From Serpula lacrymans var. lacrymans S7.9 (lineage: Eukaryota > Basidiomycota > Agaricomycetes > Boletales > Serpulaceae): a stretch of 64,000 bases of DNA. This document shows, in pieces, positions 50,169 to 60,955 of this stretch. Every line of letters begins with the position of its first letter. Position 1 is the first letter of the stretch. A program made the translations under genes and the position numbers. Under the pieces are notes generated by a model. That model saw nothing but the letters and a program-made list of their open reading frames with translations, was not told the DNA's origin and did not search any database. The stretch spans positions 157,349-221,348 of the forward strand of contig NW_006763304.1 of assembly GCF_000218685.1 (NCBI RefSeq), in the 5' to 3' direction.

Positions 50169-51992
50169 TGTCATGCACCAAAGTTGATTGGTAGCATGGA
50201 CAGGTGTCAATAACGAAGCGAATATTCAAAAAGACTCGCCTTTGCGCCACACAGGCACAGTGCCACGTGGAATAGTAATTAATATTGCCCTTTTTGAACT
50301 TGTGGCTGATCAGCACCACCTCTATTAGGCAATCCAGTCACGCTCACCTTTGCTTTTCCATCCGGTACTTTCCGCATTTCGGCATTTCGGCAAATTTTCG
50401 CGTCGCCACTGGCTACACATTGCATTGCGCCCTCGCTTTTGTCGTTTCCCTTACTCCCCTTCCTTTGCCTAGCCCCACCATGGGCCCCTTCCTCTCCTTT
50501 TTATTCTCACCCGACGGTCGTTTCTGGGTCCCCATTTTAGTTCACCTCCTCGTCACCTCCACCCTCCTCCTCCTCATCTTCTTTGCACCCCCACCATTTC
50601 TGATGTCACCACTTCCTATCCGCTTCCGTCGCCGATCCGTTGACTACCACGTGCCACTGCTGATATCAGCAAAGCCCCGGCGGCCGGTCCAAATAGGGCA
50701 ACAAGTCCATCTTCATGACGTCGATCTGCCATCATATACTATCAAAACATCGGTCGCTCGTCTTGCCTGGTTGGAGCGTGGGTGGGTAGTTTTTGAGCTG
50801 GAGAAGGTTCATCCCCTTGCGTTGCCCATGTTCATTGCTGTCCCATTCACTTGGGTACACTTATCATTTGTCCATCGTCTTCGCTACAGCTACACCTACC
50901 ACACGCTGCCTGGGACTCACTTGTTCCAAATTGGAACTACTCCTCTCCCTCCCTCGTTTGATCAGGTGGTCCAACACAACCAGTCCATTGGTAAGGCCAT
51001 GGAACTGTCAGATTTGGACTAGGTGGTGGACCGGTGGCTCCAGTTTCTTTTTTTCAGCAGAACATTCATTTACAGTGCGATTATTTTTGATTTTTGAATC
51101 ATTTTTATGGACACATATTTTTTTAGAATGCCTGACTGACAATAAAGGAACTGTGTTGATACTGATAGTGTTTTGCCTTGCTCTTTTTTTACTGCATCTT
51201 CCCATGACATCATGATTTTCCTGCTCTCTTTTTGCTATTGGACTTTACTTTATGGCTGTACAAACCTGTGATATTACTCACAGCATTTATTGTTCTATCC
51301 CTTTCTTTTCTTTTTTTGACAATCTTATCCTGTACTACCTACGCAGGATTCGTCAGCGTACATTCCTTCCTTCATATTCTTTCTCATTCTTTTTGCACAG
51401 CTATACTGTGCATAGCCTACTTCTCTTTTACTATATAAACCCCTGTATTTTACCTTGTAAAAAAAAAAGAACAAAGAACTCGATTCCAGACTTCTTCTCT
51501 AATCTTAAGTCCACTTCTTACTGCTACTTGTGATCCAGTGTGGTCACAACACTTCCCACTTCTACCACTGTTAACTGCTGTCATCGTCACTCGTCACTTT
51601 TGAAAGTGATTGTCATCCCCTTCGATTAGAGTCCTTCTGAGCACTACAGTTTGTGCATCAGGAGCCTGCTATCACTGGGAACCTCGTCACCTCGTCATCC
51701 TCGTTGTTCTCAAACCTACCTTGTGCTACGATTAGCAAGGTAGTGCTCGTCTATACTCGCCACAAACCCCCTATCTTTCTATAAATTCAACTATCCCTCC
51801 TCCTCAAAACCCACACTCATACACCACTGGGTTTTACTTTGAAGGATCTTTATACGTACCACCCCACGAACAACCAGACCACTCCACTGTTCTAGGAGGC
51901 AAAGCCCATAAACAAGTTCCGTGGAATCTGGGAGGATTGTGTGTTAGTTTGTTTTGTGTGTGGTTTTCTAACAACAGTTCTCATCATCGACA
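50169..51992 (+). mobile_element. 1.8-kb LTR-like unit, copy A
   Basis: 1824 bp with ends TGTC...GACA and a 4-bp target duplication CCGG (50165-50168, 51993-51996). Removing it restores the leader sequence seen in gypsy copy 1. It has a 180-codon frame (50480-51022), then a TATA box TATATAA (51432-51438) in the second half. TG/CA ends, very short inverted repeats and a short target duplication fit a solo LTR, here unusually long. No primer site, polypurine tract or internal repeat is visible. A non-autonomous DNA element with tiny inverted repeats is the alternative. Confidence 0.82.
50480..51022 (+). CDS. small membrane protein encoded in LTR-like unit A
   Basis: Intact frame of 180 codons with a strong start context (CCACCATGG). 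A hydrophobic segment spans about residues 14-38 (VPILVHLLVTSTLLLLIFF), followed by Pro-rich PPPF and an Arg-rich turn. A soluble domain of about 135 residues follows, with YHVPLLISAKP, SYTIKTSVARLAWLE, GWVVFELEKVHPL, FTWVHLSFVHRLRYSYTYHT and a C-terminal SFDQVVQHNQSIGKAMEL. I do not recognise a family. The same frame is intact in copy C and frameshifted in copy B. About 14 residues differ between A and C, nearly all from transitions, so the evidence for selection is weak. Within an LTR model it would lie in U3, upstream of the TATA box, so it would need its own promoter or read-through. Confidence 0.55.
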   Translation: MGPFLSFLFSPDGRFWVPILVHLLVTSTLLLLIFFAPPPFLMSPLPIRFRRRSVDYHVPLLISAKPRRPVQIGQQVHLHDVDLPSYTIKTSVARLAWLERGWVVFELEKVHPLALPMFIAVPFTWVHLSFVHRLRYSYTYHTLPGTHLFQIGTTPLPPSFDQVVQHNQSIGKAMELSDLD

Positions 51993-51996
51993 CCGG

Positions 51997-52274
51997 CCTG
52001 GTCAGAGGAAAGAGAAAGTGAAGTTTTGTATGTAAATTCTAATCAGCAGTGATTCCACACCGACTGCTGAGCTAAGTACTCCCTTTAACGCTGGGGGCTG
52101 CGTATCAAAGGTTTTGGTTCTTCTCCCAAAGCACTACAAGGCCGTCGCAAAGAGCGCACCTATCTGCTATGTGGGATATTCCCAACCAATAACCAAATCT
52201 CCTTCACCCTGGAGTCCGGGTGCCCAGTGGGACTTTTTGCACAACGTGCGAGAGAGTAGAGGAGCGAGTCCTAA
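51997..52274 (-). other. 5' leader of gypsy copy 2, LTR-proximal part
   Basis: Non-coding. It matches the end of the copy 1 leader (37741-37984) and extends beyond it by about 50 bp to the 5' LTR at 52275. It therefore shows what copy 1 has lost. Confidence 0.7.
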
Positions 52275-52690
52275 TGTAACAACCAAGAGTTAGTTACTCT
52301 GGCGCACACAAGAACACACTATAAAGAAGATGTTGAGGGAGTGGTTACCCCTTAAGCTGCAAAGAGTTTGTTGGTATACAACAGGCGGACTCGCTAAGGA
52401 GTCTCCTGGATTTATTGGGGTATATATACTAATACAGAGTGTTTGTACTTATGTACTATACAGTTGATAAAGTCAGTGGCTGATGATGTCATGGGGCCTA
52501 GCCCGCATGACCAGCTCCACTGTGTGAGAGAGTTGTATCTAAAATAAGAAGAAGGCAATGCGGCGCGAGAAAGAGGAGTTTGAACAAAAGGGGAAGTGCC
52601 ACGTGGCACCATGTGTGAAAGCTAAAGTGTACAAGGTTAAAGCGGAGAATGAAAAAGAAGGAAAGGTCCGAAAATTGTTTTATCGTAACA
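52275..52690 (-). repeat. 5' LTR of gypsy copy 2
   Basis: 416 bp, differing from the 3' LTR at four positions by eye (AACC/AATC, GGCG/GGCA, GCAAAG/GCAGAG, AAGGCA/AAAGCA). AAATT follows at 52691. Confidence 0.93.
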
Positions 52691-52867
52691 AAATTTATTC
52701 CAAAGCAAGGGAATAATTGGGGGGTGGAGGTAAATGCATGTAACAAACAAGGACAAACCATCCATGGGCTTGATGGAAAGCCTATAAAGACAAAGATTTG
52801 GATGGCTGATAGAAAACTTAACAACAATACACCTCAGTCGTTCTATTTTCCTCAATGGCATCCCCGT
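52691..52867 (+). pseudogene. DDE transposase-like gene, part 2
   Basis: It continues the reading frame broken at 44586. The Phe codon is completed, then the frame reads IPKQGNNWGVEV, DGKPIKTKIWMAD and PQSFYFPQWHPR. It is interrupted again after the Arg codon by LTR-like unit B, whose target is CCGT (52864-52867). The part is open and in frame with both neighbours once the insertions are ignored. Confidence 0.8.
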
Positions 52868-54634
52868 TGTCGAAGATGAGAACTGCTGTTAGAAAACCAC
52901 ACACAAAAACAAACTAACACACAATCCTCCCAGATTCCATGGAACTTGTTTATGGGCTTTGCCTCCTAGAACAGTGGAGTGGTCTGGTTGTTTGTGGGGT
53001 GGTACGTATAAAGATCCTTCAAAGTAAAAACCCAGTGGTGTATGAGTGTGGGTTTTGAGGAGGAGGGATAGTTGAATTTATAGAAGATAGGGGCTTAGTG
53101 ACGAGTATAGATGAGCACTACGTTGCTAATGGTAGCACAAGGTAGGTTTGAGAACGACAAGGATGACGAGGTGACAAGGTTCCCAGTGATAGCAGGCTCC
53201 TGACGCACAAACTGTAGTGCTCAGAAGGACTCTAATCGAAGGGGATGGCAATCACTTTCAAAAAGTAACAAGTGACGATGACAGCAATTAACAGTGGTAG
53301 CAGTGGGAAGTGTAGTGACCACACTGGATCACAAGTAGCAGAGAGTAGTGAACTTGAGATTAGAGAAGAAGTCTGGATTGGAGTTTTTGTTTTTTTACAA
53401 GGTAAAATACAGGGGTTTATATAGTGAAAGAAAAGTAGGCTATGCACAGTATAGCTGTGCAAAAAGAATGAGAAAGAACATGAAGGAAGGAATGTACGCT
53501 GACAAATCCTGCGTAGGTAGTACAGGATAAGATTGTCAAAAAAAGGAAAAGAAAGGGATAGAACAATGAATGCTGTGAGTAATGTCACAGGTTTGTACAG
53601 CCATAAAGTAAAGTCCAATAGCAAAAAGAGAGCAGGAAAATCATGATGTCATGGGAAGATGCAGTAAAAAAAAGGCAAGGCAAAACACTATCAGTATCAA
53701 CACAGTTCCTTTATTGTCAGTCAGGCATTCTAAAAAATATGTGTCCATAAAAATGATTCAAAAAATCAAAAATAATCACACTGTAAATGAATGTTCTGCT
53801 GAAAAAAAGAAACTGGAGCCACCAGTCCACCACCTAGTCCAAATCTGACAGTTCCATGGCCTTACCAATGGACTGGTTGTGTTGGACCACCTGATCAAAC
53901 GAGGGAGGGAGAGGAGTAGTTCCAATTTGGAACAAGTGAGTCCCAGGCAGCGTGTGATAGGTGTAGCTGTAGCGAAGACGATGGACAAATGATAAGTGTA
54001 CCCAAGTGAATGGGACAGCAATGAACATGGGCAACGCAAGGGGATGAACCTTCTCCAGCTCAAAAACTACCCACCCACCCTCCAACCAGGCAAGACGAGC
54101 AACCGATGTTTTGATAGTATATGATGGTAGATCAACGTCATAAAGATGGACCTGTTGCCCTATTTGAACTGGCCGCCAGGGGCTTTGCTGATATCAGCAG
54201 TGGCACGTGGTAGTCAACGGATTGGCAACAGAAGCGGATAGGAAGTGGTGATATCAGAAATGGTGGGGGTGCAAATAAGATGAGGAGGAGGAGGGTGGAG
54301 GTGACGGAAAAGTGGATTAGAATGGGGATCCAGAAACAACCGTCAGGTGAGAATAAAAAGGAGAGGAAGGGGCCCATGGTGGGGCTAGGCAAAGGAAGGG
54401 GAGTAAGGGAAACGACAAAAGCAAGGGCGCAATGCAATGTGTAGCCAGTGGCGACGCAAAAATTTGCCGAAATGCGGAAATGCGGAAAGTACCGAATGGA
54501 AAAGCAAAGGTGAGCGTGACTGGATTGCTATTCCATGTGGCACTGTGCCTGTGTGGTGCAAAGGCGAGTCTTTTTGAATATTCGCTTCGTTATTGACACC
54601 TGTCCATGCTACCAATCAACTTTGGTGCATGACA
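52868..54634 (-). mobile_element. 1.8-kb LTR-like unit, copy B (inverted)
   Basis: 1767 bp in the orientation opposite to copies A and C, plus-strand ends TGTC and GACA, duplication CCGT (52864-52867, 54635-54638). Removing it joins the transposase codons for His-Pro-Arg directly to Ala-Asp-Ile. Its internal frame is frameshifted. With copy A it forms a large inverted repeat separated by only 875 bp. Confidence 0.84.
53834..54377 (-). pseudogene. membrane-protein frame of LTR-like unit B, frameshifted
   Basis: This is the counterpart of the 180-codon frame in copies A and C. The start (MGPFLSFLFSPDG) is at 54377, and the stop matches at 53834-53836. One extra base near 54180, after SAKP, shifts the frame. 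The two halves are otherwise open. Confidence 0.75.
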
Positions 54635-55190
54635 CCGTGCAGACATCTTCAAAGGCATGGCAGAAATCCTCAGTGAGCGTGTTTATGGGGACTTCTCACA
54701 TGTACGTGCAAAGTGTCCTCCAAATATTACGTGCTGCTGTTGTTGCAGGACACTCTACAACAAGCCTGATTTTGTAAATGTCAAGTCATTGCTCGAGCTT
54801 GCTTGAGAAGTACAAGGATTCCAAGTTCTTTTTCTCCCTAAACTTCATTGTGAGCTAAACTTTATAGAGCAGTGTTGGTGTCATGCAAAGTGTGTGTACT
54901 GGCTCAATCCTTCATCCTCAAAGGAAGAAGACCTCAAGAAAAATATCCTTGCTGCATTGGGCTCCGTCACTGTGCAGCAGATGAAAAAGTGTTTTGCTTT
55001 GCACAATTGTAGTGCATTTAATGATTTTTACATACCCATTAGATATGCTTGCCGTGCTTGTCGCTTTATGGATGCTTATCACAAAGGGTTGACAGGGCAA
55101 CAGGCTGCTTGAGCAGCAAAGAAGTATTGTGGGCATCGGATCCTACCAAATGCACTTCTCAATGAGCTTGGGAAAGCAGGAATATGATAA
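54635..55190 (+). pseudogene. DDE transposase-like gene, part 3
   Basis: The C-terminal part begins ADIFKGMAEILSERVYGDF, followed by TLYNKPDFVNVKSLLE and HCELNFIEQCW, which carries the third catalytic residue (Glu) of the DDE triad. Then RRPQ/KEEDLKKNILAALGSV, RFMDAYHKGLTGQQAA and KYCGHRILP close the protein. Frame changes occur near 54740-54900, and a TGA stands for Trp at 55110-55112. With parts 1 and 2 this makes a dead transposase gene. Confidence 0.8.
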
Positions 55191-55399
55191 TTTATCAGCA
55201 GCTTGAGGTCATATTATCTTATTTATTATTTCATGTATTCCTATGCTCTGTATGTACCTCTTATAGTCTTATTTCTGACAGGATTGCTCCACTATTTTCA
55301 CTTTATTTCTACCTTACACTGTGTTTATATCTCCAGTGATTGAGCAATGTTTTTGGCTGGGTCATGTTTGGTCTCATTCCATCACAACCAGTCACAGAT

Positions 55400-55435
55400 C
55401 ACCTGACGTTAGTGGTATGTGCATGAGCCCTACCT
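55400..55435 (-). repeat. right terminal inverted repeat of the DDE transposon
   Basis: Complement of the left repeat; the outer 18 bases are identical. TA follows at 55436-55437. Confidence 0.8.
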
Positions 55436-55854
55436 TACAAGGTTTTTCTGACATTATTCTGGTATTATTCAGAATTTTCACGTTATAATACCTCAGTTTT
55501 TTTAGGGCTCAATGTGCAGTGGATTTCTCAGCCAAAATAAACAAGACCTTTTATGGTAATTATGCTATCAGTCGGAGGGGTAAAGTCGGTGAAGACCAAA
55601 GAGGAACAAGTCAGGCCAACATACATGTATCGGCTCATCAAAGCCATTGAAATCGGTCCTTATCAGTTTTGAGTCTTCTGACCGTCCCAAGTGGAAATAT
55701 GTTTCGAACAGACGCGGATGCAATCAATAACACATCGATATGTAGCTGCGACTCCTGGTCACATAAAGTACACTACACAGAGGCCAGGAATCCAGTTCCT
55801 TGGATAGATCCGTAAGTAAATGTAGCAGGTATAATGGTAAAGAACGTAAGGGTT
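55436..55854. other. spacer between the DDE transposon and the kinase-like gene
   Basis: This is the TA duplication followed by AT-rich sequence. TGGTATTATTCAGAATT (55461-55477) resembles TGGTATTATTGAATT on the left flank (about 42793-42807). The last 150 bases are probably the 3' end of the minus-strand gene. Confidence 0.4.
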
Positions 55855-57236
55855 TCAAGGCGTTGGTATCGCCGACACTCTCCTAACTATATAGTTGATG
55901 CGACGGGTCCAATGAGTGACATCACGATAAAGGCCTGTGAAATTGCCATCCTCCTTGTCAATGACGCGTGACCGTAGTTTCCAGCTACTGATATTCTGAA
56001 GAATATGGTCGAAGCGCCCAACGACTTCATCCATGGTAGGCCGCTTTGCTGGGTCATCTTGTACCATGTCTTTCACCAGCGGTTCCATGAATTCAAACCC
56101 ATTTTTTGTCTTGGTATATACAAGCATATGCAATTAACCTCTTTCAGCATAAGGGTACCACTCACCAGCAAGAATTCATTCCTTATCATGTTTCCTAGAT
56201 AATATACGTCTGTTTGGAAGGGATCGCGAGGCTCATGCGAATTTTGAAATTCAGGTACAGTCTTATCGCCTCCCCATATGGGTTCTTCCAGAGGGGCAAC
56301 ATTGTCCGCTTCATAACGTCGAGATATTCCAAAGTCGATGAAAAAGTATCTTGGAGGACGCTGAGTGCGAGTCACGTATCTTGCCCGGCCTTTAAAATCA
56401 CGTCTCATATCACGCTTTTGAGGATGAAAAGGATCGATGAATTGTGTGGCATCCATCATGATATTGAGATCCATACAGTCACTATTAGTCTCTCAGAGAA
56501 CATCCAATGACAAGAACCCGACAAAAACACACCGATGAGCGACATGTTGCTGATGAATAAATCGTAAACCCTGCGAAGCGAGATAGTCAGTGGCCCATTT
56601 GAAAAACTTGGAGAGTTCTCACCACAAACAGTTGGCGAAAAAAATCCAGTACTTCACCGCAAGTGTCAAACCGGGGATCGTTAAATGGTCGCAACAGCGG
56701 CATGACCAGAATAGCCTGATCATCGTTATCTGGTACATCGAGCACGTCATGGATCGAGACGCAATGATTAGCAGGATCAGAGGCCAATGGTTCTGTCGAA
56801 AATAGCCGGCCAATTTCAATCTCATAAGGATGTCGTGACTTCCTCATCAACTTCAATGTCACAGCAAGTCCATCGACCATGCGAGTTGCATCCATCACAT
56901 GCTTTAACTACGAGATGGTTATTGAAAAACGCAGTGAGTAAAGTAAATAACACATTGTACCGGAGGAACTTGGCTATCTTCGCATTCTTCCCAATCCTTG
57001 TTGTTACCTTGCCATGAAGGGACCCACCCAGGCGCGTATCGGGGGCGTAGTAAGTAGCCAATATCCGTTAGCCACTGATAGTGTTGGCACCACCATAGTT
57101 CAGTTTTAACAACAGTCTCGAGCGTGGTCCGTAAAGGATAGCCAAACACTTGAAGTGCACGTTTCTCGATGATAGCCTGTGTCTGTGCTAAGCTTGCTTC
57201 CCGTTCAGCTTGACGCTTGCGTCGACGAGACAGCAT
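55855..57236 (-). CDS. protein kinase-like protein of Agaricomycete type
   Basis: Predicted 389 residues, minus-strand exons 57236-56961, 56907-56623, 56570-56533, 56481-56166, 56109-55855 (introns 53, 52, 51 and 56 bp). Kinase landmarks are AVTLK with Lys111, the catalytic loop HRDCMDLNIMMD (199-210), and IDFGISRRY with Asp249. The activation segment ends WGGDKTVPEF (269-278), where VPE replaces the usual APE, and RPTMDEVVGRF near the end is the kinase C-lobe motif. The HRD, Asn and DFG residues are kept, so activity is possible, but no canonical glycine loop is visible. The first 90 residues are a charged helical region (MLSRRRKRQAEREASLAQTQ). Similar proteins occur in many copies in mushroom genomes, and their targets are unknown. 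It is divergent from the gene at 57825. Confidence 0.8.
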
Positions 57237-57824
57237 TGGTGAATATTACGACCAGTGGTCACAGTGTCGGTTACACTGGCACTCTTTTGCCTGTTAGTCC
57301 CGCTTGGTCGGACTCTGCAAATAAATCCCCGACGTACATCCCGCGGCAGTGACGCTAGCGCTTGCAATGTTGGTCAATTCACGGAAAACATATACCTCTG
57401 CCTTAATGCATGCACACTGCGATCTGTTGGTTACGCATGCAATTTCTATATTACGTCGTACTTATCTGGGAGTGAGCTTGGATTAAAACTTATGTTTTCA
57501 TGTGCCCATCAGCATTCAATATTCAAGGCGTGATGTCACGTTACTCTAACAGGCTCTTAGCCAACCAAATGAATCTCAGAGGCCAAGTGGAACTTCAAGG
57601 GAACGAGTTGCACTCGTCGCAGTGGTATAAGTAGGCATATATTTGCTTATGTACCGTGTGACGCTAGTACCGTTTTATCTCATCATTCCAGGAGCCAACT
57701 AGTCACAACTTAAAAAGAGGACAATCATGATGACGATTTGATCACTAGCACATCGGATTTCCCCCTCTATACCCTGACGGTCTTATCACATACTTCCATT
57801 TGGTCTTAGAAACCCCCGCAAAAC
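57237..57824. other. shared upstream region of a divergent pair
   Basis: This 588-bp spacer separates the starts of the kinase-like gene (minus) and the unknown gene (plus). It holds no motif-bearing frame. A stretch of Cs and Ts near 57760-57820 could be the promoter of the plus-strand gene. Confidence 0.4.
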
Positions 57825-58899
57825 ATGGAAGGGCTTGATGATGCCAGCGGCTCTTCCAACTTTGACCTTCTAGCATCCTTCAGCTCGCTATCCAAAGACA
57901 CTGAGAAGTGTTCATATCTTGAGAAGGGTCAACGGTACCGAAAGATCTCCCTAGAACTACTCTATCAATGTCAGAGATATTCCAACCAGTCTCAACTGGA
58001 TGTTGGAGAGGACATCGACAGAATGGAGAACCTTATTTTAAGGTAAATATGGATTCAAATATTTCCCCCTACTGGTACTCTGATTTATTCTTCTCGTTTT
58101 TACTCAGACTAAACGCCATGGCTCTCCGACTTGAACAACAAAGAAAGACGTTCGTGTGGAACCCGAGGAGGTTAATAAAAATGTATCGCACACGTCGTGA
58201 ATTTGCCGCACAAAGCCTTGAGGTGCTGAAATTGACGAAAGTAAGTGATTGAAGTCAGTAAGGACTTATCACTTATAATCGCATAGAGTACTTCAGATGA
58301 TATTCTGAGGAGGAGAATATACAGCGCAGAAAGTGAGTTCGATGTCCCCTGCTACATCCATCTCCGAGATCGTTCACATTGGCCAGTCTGGCTGATTTCA
58401 AACCTTCATTTCGTTAGATCGTGAGGCAATTATCAATTATACAGCAAGCTACTTCACGGCTGTAGACAGTATTATTCAAGGCGGTGCGTCTTCAGCTTGC
58501 CTTGAGTCTCACTACGAAGGACAAATTTATTATCTCTATTTTATTTTGCAGACGTAACGAGTGAAGATGAGGCTAACGACGACGGACCAGATGCGAAATT
58601 TGATCAAAACGATCAGCAGGTCCTAACACAAGTGCAAGGTTTCCATGAGGCTCTTCAGTCGATACCCGTCAATCAGCTTAAAGCATCGACCGTAATTATA
58701 AATCAAGATGTTTTCATCCAAAGTGTTGTAAATCAAGGGTCCAGTACAAATTCCTCAGTTATTGTGGGTGGGTCATACAACAGGGGTGGAGGTTTGTTAT
58801 TTTGTAAAATATTCGATGACAAGATGATAAGCAGGACCTCATCGCAGGCAATCAACATAATAATACATCCTCTTCTCAACCATTTACGGTGGATCGTTA
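57825..58899 (+). CDS. hypothetical protein, helical N-half and Asn/Ser/Gly-rich tail
   Basis: Predicted 251 residues, spliced as 57825-58042, 58108-58240, 58287-58332, 58418-58483, 58552-58791, 58847-58899 (introns 65, 46, 85, 68 and 55 bp). Phase is kept at all five joins, which supports a real gene. I recognise no family. Residues 1-150 look alpha-helical and charged (DRMENLILRLNAMALRLEQQ), possibly a bundle or coiled coil. Then comes an acidic linker (TSEDEANDDGPDAKFD) and a tail rich in Asn, Ser, Gln and Gly with alternating Val/Ile (VVNQGSSTNSSVIVGGSYNR). No signal peptide or membrane segment is seen. The tail resembles, loosely, the short repeat motifs at the ends of fungal NLR-associated effector proteins, but this is only a compositional likeness. 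The gene is divergent from the kinase-like gene, within transposon-rich DNA. Confidence 0.62.
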
Positions 58900-59520
58900 G
58901 TTACAGCTCGACTTTTTGATGAAGCCGCAGCTCGGCAGAATATTATTTGACTCCCGCTTGATTGTTTGTAAGAGCAAACACTGTGCATAGCATGAAACAC
59001 TAATATACAAATATTTAATATTTTGTGACACGTGAAGCAGAGATCTGTCTCTTGAGCAATGAGGCCCAAGCCAAAAAATATACAAAAAATATCAAAAAAA
59101 AATAAAGGACAGTGTTAGCTACAGTAACAACGAGGTCTAGCCCGCGGCTCTGCCACTGGTGCAATGTTTTTGCTATATGATAAATAATAATAATAATACT
59201 GTCTGATCAAAATGTTAAGTCAGTGAACATATGCTGTCTGTAATGTATGTTAAGTCTTTGAATCCTATGATGCATGTTTGACTTGCTGTTTTGTCGTTAA
59301 ATGTCCTTATAAGCCTGCCCTAGACTTGTGCACAGTATACTGAATTCAAGCAGATGATTCATTGAACCTTTACAAACATCAACATATATTGTAACGTAAA
59401 AAGTCTGTGGTATTACATTGATAAATTGTTGAGAAATAATAAAAAAAGATTCCAGAAATGGTAAAGGATGATAAAATGATCTGATATCAAAACACTAGTA
59501 AAAAGGGTGAGAATTGCGGA
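58900..59520. other. AT-rich spacer
   Basis: Non-coding, AT-rich, with A-rich runs near 59074-59105 and a (TAA) stretch near 59182-59198. One member of a direct repeat pair lies at 59183-59240. Confidence 0.4.
59183..59240 (+). repeat. direct repeat, left member
   Basis: TAATAATAATAC, TGATCAAA, GTCAGTGAAC and TGCTGTCTG appear in the same order here and at 60945-61010, on either side of the helicase fragment. The spacing differs slightly. Confidence 0.6.
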
Positions 59521-60955
59521 AAAATCTACTTGCCAGTCACGGATAAAGCCAGTCAGAATTTTGGGATATGCCACATTGATGGTACATCTGTCATTTGAGC
59601 CCTGTGGAAATAGCACTTTTATTCTCTCTCCTGAAGTGCAGCAAGACAATGCAACATAAAGTTGCCCATGTGAAAATACTGGAACACATATATCCAGCCC
59701 AACCTGTGTCACTGATTGACCTTGAGACTTGTTGATGGTCATGGCAAAGGCAACACAGACAGGGAATTGACAATGTGATAGCTTGATGGGCAATTCTTCT
59801 GATGAAGGTTCCAATGTGAGGCATGGAATAAAAGCTATCTTTCATGCATGTTTTCCTCCCAAGACACGGCACTTCAATACCCTTCTCTTTATCTATATCA
59901 AATTCATGCGTGTTCTATTACAGAGTCCATTTAGGGGATCAATATTGCGGAGGAGCATAAGTGGACATCCAGCTTTAAGTTTAAGGTGCATTTCAAGAAG
60001 GCCAGATACTTGCAAGGAGTTCAAGATTCCACAGGATAATGTTCATGCCCCTCTCCAACCATTTTTTCAATTGATAGAGCTACTAACTCTTTTCCAGGGA
60101 ATTTTGTGAGGATTGCTGAATTAAGGTCGCTAACGGCATCATATTTTGCAGAGAGGATGGTGCGGCGGAGGAAATAATGGTCATCTTTGTCTCCATTTGC
60201 AATTCCAGGATAGGTAGTGTTGACTAATAAGTCTATGGTGTTTTCTGGCATAAGCATGTTGGTGAGGAGCTCAATAGTTCCATCTCTTGCAATTCCATGA
60301 CCATGACCAACATCCAGGAGCTAGCTGACAAAGGCTTCACTTTCTGGAGTATGGTCCAGGCATATGTTCTGTGTGAGATAGCAGACATGGATATTTGTCC
60401 ACAGTTGTGACCTTCTAAGAGAGGCAGAAATAATATGTTGCCTTGACCCTCTTGGAACAACAGGTGTTGTCTGGCGGAAGTCCCCCCCAAAGACCATTGT
60501 AATACTTCCAAATGGAAGCTGATTATCCAAAATGTCCCACAATGTACGGTCCAATGCTTCACTTCCATGACGGTGTTGCATTGGTGCTTCATCCCAGACA
60601 ATAACTCTGGTATGTCTCAATACCTCATGGAGGTCAGAGTTTTTTGGAATCCATGTGGATGCTTCGTTCACAGGAATAGGGATTCCACGGCACAAATGAG
60701 CTGTGTGGTCACCCTCCAAGAGCAGGGATGCAATCCCAGAGGATGTTACACATAGAGCAACATTATAATTATCCCTTGCTCAAACAACAGCAGTAGTTGT
60801 ATTACAGAGATATGTTTTTCCCCTACTGGTACCTCCAGCACTGTGAATAAAGCAAGTTGTTCCCCAATTATGATGAATTGACTGCATGATGGTATCAAAA
60901 GCATTCTGCTGCTCTTGACTGAGCTGCTCTACATTATCTTTTAAGTAATAATAAT
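59521..60955 (-). pseudogene. Pif1/Helitron-type helicase fragment
   Basis: Minus-strand remnant of a Pif1-family helicase, as found in Helitron Rep-Hel proteins. Landmarks are LSQEQQNAFDTI, a damaged P-loop (AGGTSRGKTYL), ALCVTSSGIASLLLEG, RVIVWDEAPM (Walker B), MVFGGDFRQTTPVVPRG, a QNICLD-like motif, CPLMLLRN, and FAMTINKSQGQSVTQVGLD near the C-terminus. A TAG replaces Trp at about 60321-60323 and further frame breaks lie near 59860-59960. No Rep domain is in the window, and no Helitron 3' hairpin with CTRR end was found. A cellular Pif1 is unlikely given the decay. Confidence 0.85.

Larger units (their letters stand above)
44587..52690 (-). mobile_element. Ty3/gypsy chromovirus copy 2, both LTRs present
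   Basis: This minus-strand element has 416-bp LTRs at 44587-45002 (3') and 52275-52690 (5'). I count four differences between them, all transitions. A 5-bp duplication AAATT (44582-44586, 52691-52695) shows a clean integrase-type insertion. The internal region has gag, PR, RT, RNase H, integrase and chromodomain, closely related to copy 1. Its leader is split by a 1.8-kb LTR-like unit (50169-51992) with duplication CCGG. Despite the young LTRs the genes are broken at the same sites as in copy 1. Confidence 0.95.
42827..55435 (+). mobile_element. DDE transposon with TA target site, interrupted by nested insertions
   Basis: Terminal inverted repeats AGGTAGGGCTCATGCACA (left) and its complement (right) are flanked by TA on both sides (42825-42826 and 55436-55437), as in Tc1/mariner-type elements. 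Inside, on the plus strand, lie three pieces of one DDE-transposase-like gene. The interruptions are a solo gypsy-type LTR (43297-43712), gypsy copy 2 (44587-52690) and an inverted 1.8-kb LTR-like unit (52868-54634). Removing the last two with one copy of their duplications leaves about 2.7 kb. Removing the solo LTR as well leaves about 2.3 kb. Confidence 0.82.

Noticed and set aside
50169..51992. The 1.8-kb unit as a complete LTR element with its own short LTRs
   Set aside because: No direct repeats of useful length were found at its two ends, and no primer site or polypurine tract inside.
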